From the NCBI RefSeq assembly GCF_001440475.1, contig NZ_LLYB01000101.1, positions 28,470 to 64,769 on the forward strand: a stretch of DNA of 36,300 bases, in the 5' to 3' direction. This DNA is from Bradyrhizobium lablabi. GTDB lineage: Bacteria > Pseudomonadota > Alphaproteobacteria > Rhizobiales > Xanthobacteraceae. The notes below the pieces were generated by a model. The model ran no database searches, was not told the DNA's origin, and was given only the letters and a program-made list of their open reading frames with translations. Below are positions 26,213 through 34,382 of this stretch, one piece after another (position 1 is the stretch's first letter; every line of letters begins with the position of its first letter). Both the position numbers and the translations under genes were made by a program.

Positions 26213-26244
26213 GGGCGGCAGGGATCGATCTCTCCCTGCCGCCC
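26213..26244 (+). promoter_or_regulatory. Strong intercistronic hairpin (attenuator or mRNA stabiliser)
   Basis: A 12-bp perfect stem GGGCGGCAGGGA (26213-26224) / TCCCTGCCGCCC (26233-26244) with an 8-base loop starts 9 bases after the dehydrogenase stop and ends 24 bases before the cytochrome ATG. No T-run follows on the plus strand, so partial termination or protection of the upstream mRNA is more likely than full termination. Confidence 0.7.
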
Positions 26245-26267
26245 TTGCGGTCAATACGGATAACGGA

Positions 26268-26627
26268 ATGCGAATATCGTTTGTAATGGTTGCTGCCCTG
26301 GCCATCATCTGGTCGTGGCTGCCGACCGCCTCGTTTGCGCAACAGTCCAACTCGGCCAGCTCTGCGAATCCGCTGCCGCAAGCCGAAGCCTCGCCTGATG
26401 ACATCGAGGGCGGGAAAATGTTCGCTACCACCTGCGGCTTTTGCCACCAGGATGGCGGCCGTCATGCGGGCAGGGGACCGAAGCTGTCGAAGTCCGAGCG
26501 CAGCGACGAATACATCATCGAGCGTATCAAGAAGGGCAAGACGGGCGCCATGCCCGCATATGGTTCGGTGTTCACCGATGGCCAGATCATCGCGATCCTG
26601 GCCTACATTCGAGGGCTCGATGACTAG
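26268..26627 (+). CDS. Periplasmic c-type cytochrome, XoxG-like
   Basis: A 119-residue protein with a signal peptide (cut after SFA near residue 24) and one haem site, CGFCH (Cys56, Cys59, His60). The likely axial ligand is Met95 in GAMPAYG. It is a small class I cytochrome c. Lying directly downstream of the PQQ dehydrogenase, it is the expected electron acceptor, like XoxG or cytochrome cL, although shorter than those. Its stop overlaps the start of the next gene by 8 bases. The ribosome site is modest (GGA), consistent with expression set by the upstream hairpin. Confidence 0.92.
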   Translation: MRISFVMVAALAIIWSWLPTASFAQQSNSASSANPLPQAEASPDDIEGGKMFATTCGFCHQDGGRHAGRGPKLSKSERSDEYIIERIKKGKTGAMPAYGSVFTDGQIIAILAYIRGLDD

Positions 26628-27414
26628 AGTGCCGTCTCCGCGAAGTCGCCTCATCAGATACGCGGCGAGCCTCGCGCTGGTGATACTCTGGAGCGCGTTG
26701 GCGGATGCCCGCTCGCTGGAAACCGTCATCGAGCGCGGCGCGTTGACGCTCTGTGCCAGCCCCAACGCCCTGCCGTTTGCAAGCAAGTCCGGACCGGTCC
26801 CGGGATTCCAGGTCGAACTCGGCGAGAAAATTGCCCAGCAGCTCGGCGTCAAGCTGACGCGGGAGTGGGTGGTCAGTGCGATCCAGTATCGCCGCGCCGA
26901 TTGCGACCTCGTGCTCGACGTCATCGCCCGCAAGGATACGCCGCCCGCGGGCGGCGTGCAGGTATCGCGTCCCTATCATCGCAGCGGCGTCGTGCTTGCG
27001 GTGCGGGGCGATTCACCCGCATCGTCGCTGGCCAATCTCGGTTCCGATCAGCGGGTCGGGGTGCCGGTCGGCTCGCTGGTTTCCATGACGCTCGCCAAGG
27101 GCGGCGCCACCACGTCTCCGTTCGTGTACGAGGACGATATTGTCGCAGCGTTGGCCAATCGCGAGATCGAGGCGGCCGCCGTCACACCGATGACGGTCGG
27201 CTGGTTCAACCTGCAGCACGCCGACAAGCCGTTGCGCATCATTCCGGCGTTCGACACCGATCAGGATTTGAACTGGAATATCGCGGCCGGGCTGCTTCGC
27301 CCCGACGACAAGCTGCGCGCGCGTGTCGATGCGGCCATCGAGGCCCTGCTGGCCGATGGCACCATCGCGCGGATCTATGCGCGCTATGGCATCGAGCTGC
27401 GACCTCCGCAGTAG
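26620..27414 (+). CDS. XoxJ/MxaJ-like periplasmic solute-binding protein
   Basis: A 264-residue periplasmic protein of the type-2 (family 3) binding fold. The N-terminus is a signal peptide (hydrophobic 13-27, cut after ADA near 30). LETVIERGALTLCASPNALP and GFQVELGEKIAQQLGVKL are the usual opening elements, and DDKLRARVDAAIEALLADGT with IARIYARYGI the usual end. In this context it corresponds to XoxJ/MxaJ, proteins needed for assembly or activation of PQQ dehydrogenases. The frame is open upstream to 26290, but the signal peptide begins at 26620, where the ATG overlaps the cytochrome stop. It is the last gene of the operon. Confidence 0.87.
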   Translation: MTRVPSPRSRLIRYAASLALVILWSALADARSLETVIERGALTLCASPNALPFASKSGPVPGFQVELGEKIAQQLGVKLTREWVVSAIQYRRADCDLVLDVIARKDTPPAGGVQVSRPYHRSGVVLAVRGDSPASSLANLGSDQRVGVPVGSLVSMTLAKGGATTSPFVYEDDIVAALANREIEAAAVTPMTVGWFNLQHADKPLRIIPAFDTDQDLNWNIAAGLLRPDDKLRARVDAAIEALLADGTIARIYARYGIELRPPQ

Positions 27415-27459
27415 GGCGCGGTATCGCCGCGCCGGCCATGACACGGTCCGCGCTTGCGC

Positions 27460-27482
27460 CCGGCCGGCATGACGCCGGCCGG
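27460..27482. terminator. Bidirectional hairpin between converging genes
   Basis: A 9-bp perfect GC stem, CCGGCCGGC / GCCGGCCGG with loop ATGAC, sits between the stops of the XoxJ-like gene and the serine hydrolase gene. It lacks a T-run on either side. Confidence 0.5.
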
Positions 27483-27496
27483 ACATGGCGAGACTT

Positions 27497-28741
27497 CTAC
27501 CGCTCGGGGGTCACGAGCTGGTAGGCGCCGCGCTCGAAAGTATCGTAGACGGCGAGCGCCTTGGCGTCGGCGAACGGCAGATACTGCATCATGATCACGC
27601 CGGCGATGCCGCGGGCGGGATCGATCCAGAAGAAGGTGTTGTTGATGCCGCCCCAGCTCAGACTGCCGGGCGAGCGCTTGCCTTGCACCTGGTCGGCGGT
27701 GATCAGGAAGCCGAGCCCCCATTTGTCGCGGCCGTCGGCGATGAAGGTGAAGTCGGCGCTGCGCGGCAACACGCTCTTGAGCGCGGGGACCGAGACCGCG
27801 CCGATATGGTTCTGGCCCATCAGCGCCACCGTCTCGGTCTTGAGCACGCGTGCCCCGTCGAGCTCGCCGCCGTTGAGCAGCATGCGCACGAAGCGACCGT
27901 AATCATCGGCGGTCGAGGCGAGGCCGCCGCCGCCGATTGGCGATGCAATGGTGAGGCCGAGCTGCGGCTTCTGCAGCTCGACGGCGCCGTCCATGCGCTC
28001 GCCGGCGCGCTGCTGTTGCGCGACGAGGCGCGGGCCCTTGGCCTCCGGCACGTTGTAGGCGGTGTCCTCCATCTTCAGCGGGGCGAAGATGTGCTGGCGG
28101 AAATAGTTTTCGAGCTTTTGGCCTGAGATCACCTCGACCAGCTTGCCGCAGACATCGGTAGAGGTGCTGTAGTGCCAGCGCTCGCCCGGATCGAACAGCA
28201 GCGGTCCGCCGAACGGATAGGTTTCGCCGGCGCGCGGCTTGAAATCGCGCCAGATCGTGCTGGTGAAGGGATAAGCGAGGCCCGACGTGTGCGTCAGGAT
28301 GTGCCTGACGGTCGGCGACCGTGACGCCGGGCGAAGCTGGTAGGCGCCGGTCGCAGTGTCGAAGGATTCAAAGACCTTCAGCCCCGCAAGCTCCGGCAGG
28401 TATTTTTCGGCCGGGTCATCGAGACCGAGGCGGCCCTGCTCGACGAGCTGCATCAAGGCGACCGATGTGACCGGCTTGGTCATCGAGGCGATACGAAAGA
28501 TCGCCTCTGCCGCAAGCGGGCGCCCGGTCGCGACGTCGGCGACGCCGAAGGCGCTGCGATACAGCACGCGCTCGCGATCGGTGACAAGCGCCACCACGCC
28601 CGGCACGTCCTTGCGCTCGACCGCGCCGCGCAGGCTGGCGTCGAGGGCCGCGCTGCCGGCCGAATTCTGTGCGCTCGCGGCGCCGTCCAACGCAACCGCA
28701 GCGCCAATGCTCAAGATCATTCCAACGGCCTTTCGATTCAT
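27497..28741 (-). CDS. Exported serine hydrolase of the beta-lactamase/esterase (class C) family
   Basis: A 414-residue protein with a signal peptide (cut after ASA near 24). The nucleophile motif is SMTK (Ser86, Lys89). The second motif, normally YxN, is YST (Tyr191), as seen in esterases of this family, and a WGG motif near the C-terminus (SLSWGGINNTFFW) takes the place of KTG. This pattern fits an EstB-like esterase and not an antibiotic-degrading enzyme. GGGAGG lies 5 bases before the ATG at 28741; an upstream ATG at 28789 lacks a site. Convergent with the XoxFGJ-like operon. Substrate unknown. Confidence 0.9.
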   Translation of the reverse strand: MNRKAVGMILSIGAAVALDGAASAQNSAGSAALDASLRGAVERKDVPGVVALVTDRERVLYRSAFGVADVATGRPLAAEAIFRIASMTKPVTSVALMQLVEQGRLGLDDPAEKYLPELAGLKVFESFDTATGAYQLRPASRSPTVRHILTHTSGLAYPFTSTIWRDFKPRAGETYPFGGPLLFDPGERWHYSTSTDVCGKLVEVISGQKLENYFRQHIFAPLKMEDTAYNVPEAKGPRLVAQQQRAGERMDGAVELQKPQLGLTIASPIGGGGLASTADDYGRFVRMLLNGGELDGARVLKTETVALMGQNHIGAVSVPALKSVLPRSADFTFIADGRDKWGLGFLITADQVQGKRSPGSLSWGGINNTFFWIDPARGIAGVIMMQYLPFADAKALAVYDTFERGAYQLVTPER

Positions 28742-29085
28742 ACACGCCTCCCGCTTAAGCCCGGGTCTAGCCCGCGCAGCTCTCCCCACGCTGATTGTTC
28801 TTGTTCGACGCCGGCGCGATAACGGCGACAGGGATGCCGCGCCGCATCCCTGTCGCGCGGGACGCTATCACCTGTGATTGATTGAGTCTCGCGCTGCTCG
28901 CGCGATGAGGGCATGTTCGCGGCGCACGGCGGGCGTGCCCATCGCATCGTCGACTATCTGCTTTCGATGGGAGAGTGGGCATGGGCCCAGCCAATCCGTC
29001 CGTCGATCTGAACTCCCGCAACATCAAGGGTTGAGCAACGGCGGTTCGTCCCTGCATAATCTCCCACTCACGCGGAGGGACGGCC
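28742..29085. other. Divergent intergenic region with a 12-bp hairpin
   Basis: It separates the serine hydrolase (minus) from the aldo/keto reductase (plus). It contains a perfect 12-bp inverted repeat GCGACAGGGATG (28825-28836) / CATCCCTGTCGC (28845-28856) with an 8-base loop. No T-run follows. The remaining bases hold no credible gene. Confidence 0.6.
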
Positions 29086-30084
29086 ATGCAAACGCAGGTC
29101 TTTGGGCGCACGAGGATGCAGCTCTCGGTGCTGGGCTTTGGCTGCGGCGCAGTGGGCGGCTTGATGGTGCGCGGCGATGCGGCCGACCAGGAGCGGACGG
29201 TTGCCCGCGCAATCGCCGCCGGCGTCAATTACTTCGACACCGCGGTGCAATATGGCGATGGCGAATCCGAAAAGAACCTTGGCCGCATTTTGCAGAAGCT
29301 GAAGCCGGCTGATGTCGTCGTCGGCACCAAGGTGCGGCTGCCGCCAAGCGATCGTGGCCGCATCGATGAGGCGGTGAGGACATCGTTCGAAGGCAGCCTT
29401 TCGCGGCTGCGGCTCGAGCGGGTCGATATCCTGCATCTGCATAATCCGATTACCGGGCAGGGCAGCGGACCGGCGCTGAGCGTGCGGCAGGTGCTCGACG
29501 AAGTGGTGCCGGCATTCGAGCGGCTGCGGCAGCAGGGCAAGATCCGTTTCCTCGGCATCACGGCGCTAGGCGATACCGCGGCGCTGCATCAGGTCATGGA
29601 TGCGCGCGTGTTCGACAGTGCGCAGGTCGTCTACAACATGCTCAATCCGTCGGCGGCGGACGAATTGCCGCAAAACTATCCGGCGCAGGATTATGGACGG
29701 CTGTTCGACCACACAAAGGCTGCCGGTGTCGGCGTCGTCGGCATCCGCGTGCTGGCGGGCGGCGCGCTGTCGGGGTCGGCCGATCGCCATCCGATCGCGG
29801 GCGCCGCGCCGGAGCCGATCGGTTCGGCGTTGAGTTACGATGCCGATATCGATCGCGCACGCCGCCTGATGCCGCTGGTGAGGGAAGGCTTCGCCGCCAG
29901 CCTGACCGAAGCCGCCACGCGGTTTGCGCTGTCGCACCCGGCGATGGGTACGATCCTCGTCGGCATGGCGACGCCGCAGCAGTTCGAGGACGCACTCGCC
30001 GCGGTCGAGAAGGGCCCGATGCCACAGGCGGCGCTCGATCGGCTGTCGGAGCTGCGGCAGGCGTTCGCTGGCGAGGCAAGATGA
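29086..30084 (+). CDS. Aldo/keto reductase
   Basis: A 332-residue cytoplasmic NAD(P)H-dependent oxidoreductase. The full catalytic tetrad is visible: Asp51 (NYFDTA), Tyr56 (VQYGDG), Lys82 (GTKV) and His119 (ILHLHNP). The N-terminal LGFGCGAVGGL glycine-rich strand and the C-terminal cofactor segment LVGMATPQQFEDAL are typical. It reduces aldehydes or ketones to alcohols or works in reverse; the substrate is unknown. GGAGGG lies before the ATG. It is a single gene, 53 bases before the antitoxin-like gene. Confidence 0.93.
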   Translation: MQTQVFGRTRMQLSVLGFGCGAVGGLMVRGDAADQERTVARAIAAGVNYFDTAVQYGDGESEKNLGRILQKLKPADVVVGTKVRLPPSDRGRIDEAVRTSFEGSLSRLRLERVDILHLHNPITGQGSGPALSVRQVLDEVVPAFERLRQQGKIRFLGITALGDTAALHQVMDARVFDSAQVVYNMLNPSAADELPQNYPAQDYGRLFDHTKAAGVGVVGIRVLAGGALSGSADRHPIAGAAPEPIGSALSYDADIDRARRLMPLVREGFAASLTEAATRFALSHPAMGTILVGMATPQQFEDALAAVEKGPMPQAALDRLSELRQAFAGEAR

Positions 30085-30137
30085 TCGTGCGGACGCGGGC
30101 CCTTCCATTTTAGGCGGTTCGACCGTATCTTTCACTT

Positions 30138-30365
30138 ATGACAAAGCTACTCGAAAAAGCCCTGGAAGCCGTGCGGCGCCTGCCGCCTGAAGACCAGGAT
30201 GAAATCGCACTCGCCATGCTGACCCTGAGCGGCCACGAGGGGGAGCCCGAGGAGATTGATCCTGCGCATCTTCCCGCCGTGCTGGAGGGGCTTGCGCAAG
30301 CCAAGCGCCGCCAATTCGCAACCGACGCCGAGGTCGAAGCCGCGTTCCGTCGCTTCGAGCAATGA
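30138..30365 (+). CDS. Small antitoxin-like protein of a type II toxin-antitoxin pair
   Basis: A 75-residue acidic, helical protein (LLEKALEAVRRLPPEDQDEI, then a C-terminal AEVEAAFRRFEQ). The size, the charged C-terminal helix and the ATGA overlap with a RelE/ParE-type reading frame are typical of an antitoxin first gene. Its N-terminus resembles small addiction-module proteins in which LPPEDQDEIA recurs. The toxin it would neutralise is frameshifted, so it may be an orphan. The family call is moderately firm and the role is inferred from gene order. Confidence 0.75.
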   Translation: MTKLLEKALEAVRRLPPEDQDEIALAMLTLSGHEGEPEEIDPAHLPAVLEGLAQAKRRQFATDAEVEAAFRRFEQ

Positions 30366-30654
30366 AGCTTCGTTTTACTCCGCGCGCAGTTCGGGATATC
30401 GCCGAGATTGCCGATTATGTACGCGAGTATAGCCCGCAAGCCGCACTTCGCGTGCGGGCTGCGATTCTTGCGTCGCTCCAGGGTTGGTCTTGTTTCCGCA
30501 CATGGGACGGCAACAGAAGGTGGAGGGCGCGCGCAAGCTAGTGACGCGGCCTTATCCATATTTGGTCTATTACACTGCTGACGACGAGGCTGAGGGAATT
30601 GTAATTCTCGCCGTCCAACATTCAGCCCGCGAGCGTGAATATTCGGATACTTAG
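30362..30654 (+). pseudogene. Frameshifted RelE/ParE-family toxin
   Basis: Starting at the ATG overlapping the antitoxin stop, the first 40 codons read MKLRFTPRAVRDIAEIADYV and on to ILASLQ, a good RelE/ParE N-terminal half. One base is then missing near 30481-30484. In the uncorrected frame translation ends after 59 codons. With one base restored, the text becomes VLFPHMGRQQKVEGARKLVT, then RPYPYLVYYT and AVQHSAREREYSDT to a stop at 30652-30654, the normal C-terminal half with its R-x-YPYLVYY strand and the H-x-RE end. The gene is therefore inactivated by a one-base deletion, or the base is a sequencing error. Confidence 0.85.
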
Positions 30655-30657
30655 GAA

Positions 30658-30696
30658 GCCGTAGGACGGATTAGCCGAAGGCGTAATCCACCGGTG
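30658..30696 (+). repeat. Half-element of dispersed repeat, left boundary
   Basis: GTAGGACGGATTAGCCGAAG with GGCGTAATCCACC is a variant of the repeats near 2105, 5378 and 10926. It begins 3 bases after the toxin relic stop and its first bases CGTAGGACGG are the inverse (9 of 10) of CCATCCTACG at 31166-31175. Confidence 0.7.
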
Positions 30697-30714
30697 TATC
30701 CATTAAACCCGACT

Positions 30715-31116
30715 TCATTTGAGAGACTTAGCCAAAGGTCCATCCTTCTTCGCCAAGAGGGCCCAGCCCGGCTTGGCCCCATTCTTCAACACTGCAACCA
30801 ATTTCTTCTTCATAAATATACGCGCCAAACACGCGCCATCTTCGCAAGCCCAATCTATATCGATGTCAGCGGAGGAGTTAGGAAAACGAAACTCCGTGCA
30901 GCATTGAACGTAGGCCAATGGATTCGCGAAGGGCGCACCACTCGGATCATGCCACTCGGGCACGTCCGGAGCAGGACAACGATTGTAAAGCCATACGTCA
31001 CCGCAGATCTCGCCTCGAGAATCCAAGAGGTAAGCGTAGCCGACTCTTCCATCGTCCTCAATTACGATGGCGCACTTGCCGTCACTCGCGGTGAACCTGA
31101 CCGTCTCGCCAATCAA
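30715..31116 (-). CDS. Hypothetical protein, low GC, unknown
   Basis: A 133-residue protein without a clear signal peptide or membrane segment. It has six Cys residues (KCAIV, EICGD, RCPAP, the pair QCCTE, ACEDGACL), several aromatic residues and a Lys-rich C-terminus (MKKKLVAVLKNG). I do not recognise the family. The gene has lower GC than its surroundings and lies entirely between two oppositely oriented half-copies of a dispersed repeat, so it may have arrived with them. The continuous frame and plausible composition support a real gene, but no ribosome site is obvious. Confidence 0.55.
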   Translation of the reverse strand: MIGETVRFTASDGKCAIVIEDDGRVGYAYLLDSRGEICGDVWLYNRCPAPDVPEWHDPSGAPFANPLAYVQCCTEFRFPNSSADIDIDWACEDGACLARIFMKKKLVAVLKNGAKPGWALLAKKDGPLAKSLK

Positions 31117-31153
31117 TTGATCTCTCCGTGGATACCATGCCGAGGCTACGATT

Positions 31154-31175
31154 GCTTCGCTCCACCCATCCTACG
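31154..31175 (-). repeat. Half-element of dispersed repeat, right boundary
   Basis: GCTTCGCTCCACCCATCCTA followed by CG equals the right arm of the element at 5376-5499. It faces the half-element at 30658-30696. Confidence 0.75.
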
Positions 31176-31180
31176 CGCTA

Positions 31181-32020
31181 TCAGGGATAACCGCCGCCCG
31201 CAACGTCTACATCGACCACGTCGATCCGTGCGGACGATTTGCGTTGCCGCAGTTCCTCGTAGGAGGTCGCTGCGCTTAGGCAGAACAGCGTTTTCCGGTT
31301 TGGACCGCCGAGTACACAGGCGAGGGCGCGGCGGCGGGGGACTTCGATGCGCTGCAATTCGCGCCCCTCGGCGTCGAGGCGAATGAAGGCGTCTTCCTCG
31401 AAGGCTGCGAGCCACACGGCGCCTTCCTGATCAAGGCAGATGCCATCGGGAGATGTCATGCTCCCGAAGCGCCCACGCAGTTTCAGGCCGCCGTCGGCTG
31501 CGATCTCGTAATCGGCGAGGCATCCGCCATCCATTTCGGCGACGACGAGCCGGTGATGATCGGCAGAGACGGCGATGCCGTTGGGAAACCGCAATCCCTC
31601 CGCGACGACGCGCGTCGCGCCATCGGGCATCACCAGAAGGATGAGGCCGGGAGCGCCGCGATCGGGCGGCGGGGGCAGATCGAAACCGAGATCGCCGACA
31701 TAGGCGCGGCCCAAGCCATCGACGATCATGTCGTCGATGGTGCCGGTCGCGATTTTAGAGAGGTCGGCGTAAAGCGACAGCGCGCCGTCGCGGTAGGCCA
31801 GGAGGCGCTTGCGGAACATCGTCAGCACGATCACCGTGCCATCAGGCAGCACGCCGAGGCCGCACGGCGCGTCGTCGAATTTCGCGTGCTGCTCGCACTC
31901 GCCCGACAGAGAGAGGCTGAGCAGCGTCCGCTCCATGCAGTCGACGAACCAGAGCCGGCCCGCGTGCCAGCGCGGCCCCTCGTAGTAACGCCCGCCGTCG
32001 AGGATGCAGCGCAGCGTCAT
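31181..32020 (-). CDS. SMP-30/gluconolactonase-like protein
   Basis: A 279-residue six-bladed propeller protein of the SMP-30/gluconolactonase/LRE family. Family metal ligands are visible: Glu14 in YYEGPRW, Asn in RFPNGIAVS and Asp in SPDGICLD. Characterised members hydrolyse sugar or other lactones with a divalent metal. It starts 3 bases after the stop of the quinone oxidoreductase-like gene, with no separate ribosome site, so it is probably translated by coupling as the last gene of a three-gene operon. The lactone substrate is unknown. Confidence 0.9.
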   Translation of the reverse strand: MTLRCILDGGRYYEGPRWHAGRLWFVDCMERTLLSLSLSGECEQHAKFDDAPCGLGVLPDGTVIVLTMFRKRLLAYRDGALSLYADLSKIATGTIDDMIVDGLGRAYVGDLGFDLPPPPDRGAPGLILLVMPDGATRVVAEGLRFPNGIAVSADHHRLVVAEMDGGCLADYEIAADGGLKLRGRFGSMTSPDGICLDQEGAVWLAAFEEDAFIRLDAEGRELQRIEVPRRRALACVLGGPNRKTLFCLSAATSYEELRQRKSSARIDVVDVDVAGGGYP

Positions 32021-32023
32021 CGG

Positions 32024-32992
32024 CTACAGCGTCACCACGATCTTGCCGAGGTGCTTGTTGGCTTCCATGTGCTCGAACGCTTTTCCGATCTCGGCGAACG
32101 GATAGACCTTGTCGATCGGCAATTGCAGTTTTCGCGATTCCACCGCCGGCCAGATGTCTTTCCGGACCTCGTCAAAGATCTCGCGGATTTCATCGATGGT
32201 GCGGGTGCGGAAGGTGACGCCGATATAGTTGATGCGGCGGGCGGCGTGGAGGTCGAAATTGAAATCGGCGTGGGTGCCGCCGAGCCGGCCGACATTGACG
32301 ATGCGGCCCTTGACCTTGGTTGCGGCAAGGTTCTGGTTGGCGACCTTGCCCGAGACCTGGTCGACGATCAGGTCGACGCCTTCGCCATTGGTCGCCTTCA
32401 GCACCTGATCGACCCAGCCGGGATCGCTGGAATCAATCGCGAGGTCGGCGCCGAATTCCTTCAGGCGGCCGCGGCGCATCGCGTCCGTCGACGAGCCGAT
32501 CACGAGTTTTGCGCCCTTGAATTTTGCGATCTGCATCGCCATCAGGCCGACGCCGGAGCTGGCGCCCTGAATCAACACAGTCTGGCCCGCCTGCAGCGCG
32601 CCGTTGGTGACGACCGCATTGTGCATGGTGGTGATTGCGACGGGGAGGGTGCAGGCCTCCTCGAAGTTCATGTTCGAGGGGGCGCGGAACAGCCGGCGAT
32701 GGTCGGCCAGCGTGTACTCGGCAAACGCAGCGGCGCCCGAGCCCATGATCTTGTCGCCGACCTTGACGCCCTCAGCGTCGGGGCCGAGCTCGGCGACTTC
32801 GCCCGCCCATTCCATGCCGAGCACGGTGCCGACGCCACCGGCTGAGCCATGGGCGTGGCCCTTGGTCATGCCGAGATCGGCGCGGTTGAGGCCGCAGGCC
32901 TGGACCTTGACCAGCACCTGGCTGCCTTTCGGCGTGGGTTTTGCGACTTCGGTGATTTCGCTGCCGTTGGCGCCATACACATAGGCTTTCAT
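32024..32992 (-). CDS. Medium-chain dehydrogenase/reductase, quinone oxidoreductase-like
   Basis: A 322-residue cytoplasmic protein of the MDR superfamily. The N-terminal GroES-like domain begins MKAYVYGANGSEITEV and reads GMEWAGEVAELGPDAEGVKV. The Rossmann segment is IQGASSGVGLMAMQIAKFKG. The zinc-ligand pattern of alcohol dehydrogenases (GHE, Cys cluster) is absent, so it is of the zinc-free quinone oxidoreductase/enoyl reductase type using NADPH. The frame is open to 33055, but the family starts at 32992, where AGAAGAAG precedes the ATG. It lies between the nitronate monooxygenase-like gene (68 bases upstream) and the SMP-30-like gene. Confidence 0.9.
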   Translation of the reverse strand: MKAYVYGANGSEITEVAKPTPKGSQVLVKVQACGLNRADLGMTKGHAHGSAGGVGTVLGMEWAGEVAELGPDAEGVKVGDKIMGSGAAAFAEYTLADHRRLFRAPSNMNFEEACTLPVAITTMHNAVVTNGALQAGQTVLIQGASSGVGLMAMQIAKFKGAKLVIGSSTDAMRRGRLKEFGADLAIDSSDPGWVDQVLKATNGEGVDLIVDQVSGKVANQNLAATKVKGRIVNVGRLGGTHADFNFDLHAARRINYIGVTFRTRTIDEIREIFDEVRKDIWPAVESRKLQLPIDKVYPFAEIGKAFEHMEANKHLGKIVVTL

Positions 32993-33060
32993 GGCTTCTT
33001 CTCGTTGTTGGCCGACGGCGGCTTGTTCGGCCGCCTTCCTTGTTGCTGGCGTCAAGCCAC

Positions 33061-34382
<1,322 letters not shown>

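Noticed and set aside
24174..26933. 919-codon minus-strand open frame
   Set aside because: It is antisense to the PQQ dehydrogenase and cytochrome genes; its composition is that of a high-GC shadow and it has no recognisable domain.
27497..28741. Antibiotic-resistance beta-lactamase
   Set aside because: The SMTK motif is present but the second motif is YST and there is no KTG triad; the pattern fits an esterase-type member better.
30694..31386. 230-codon plus-strand frame
   Set aside because: It runs antisense to the hypothetical gene and into the SMP-30-like gene, and crosses a repeat half-element.
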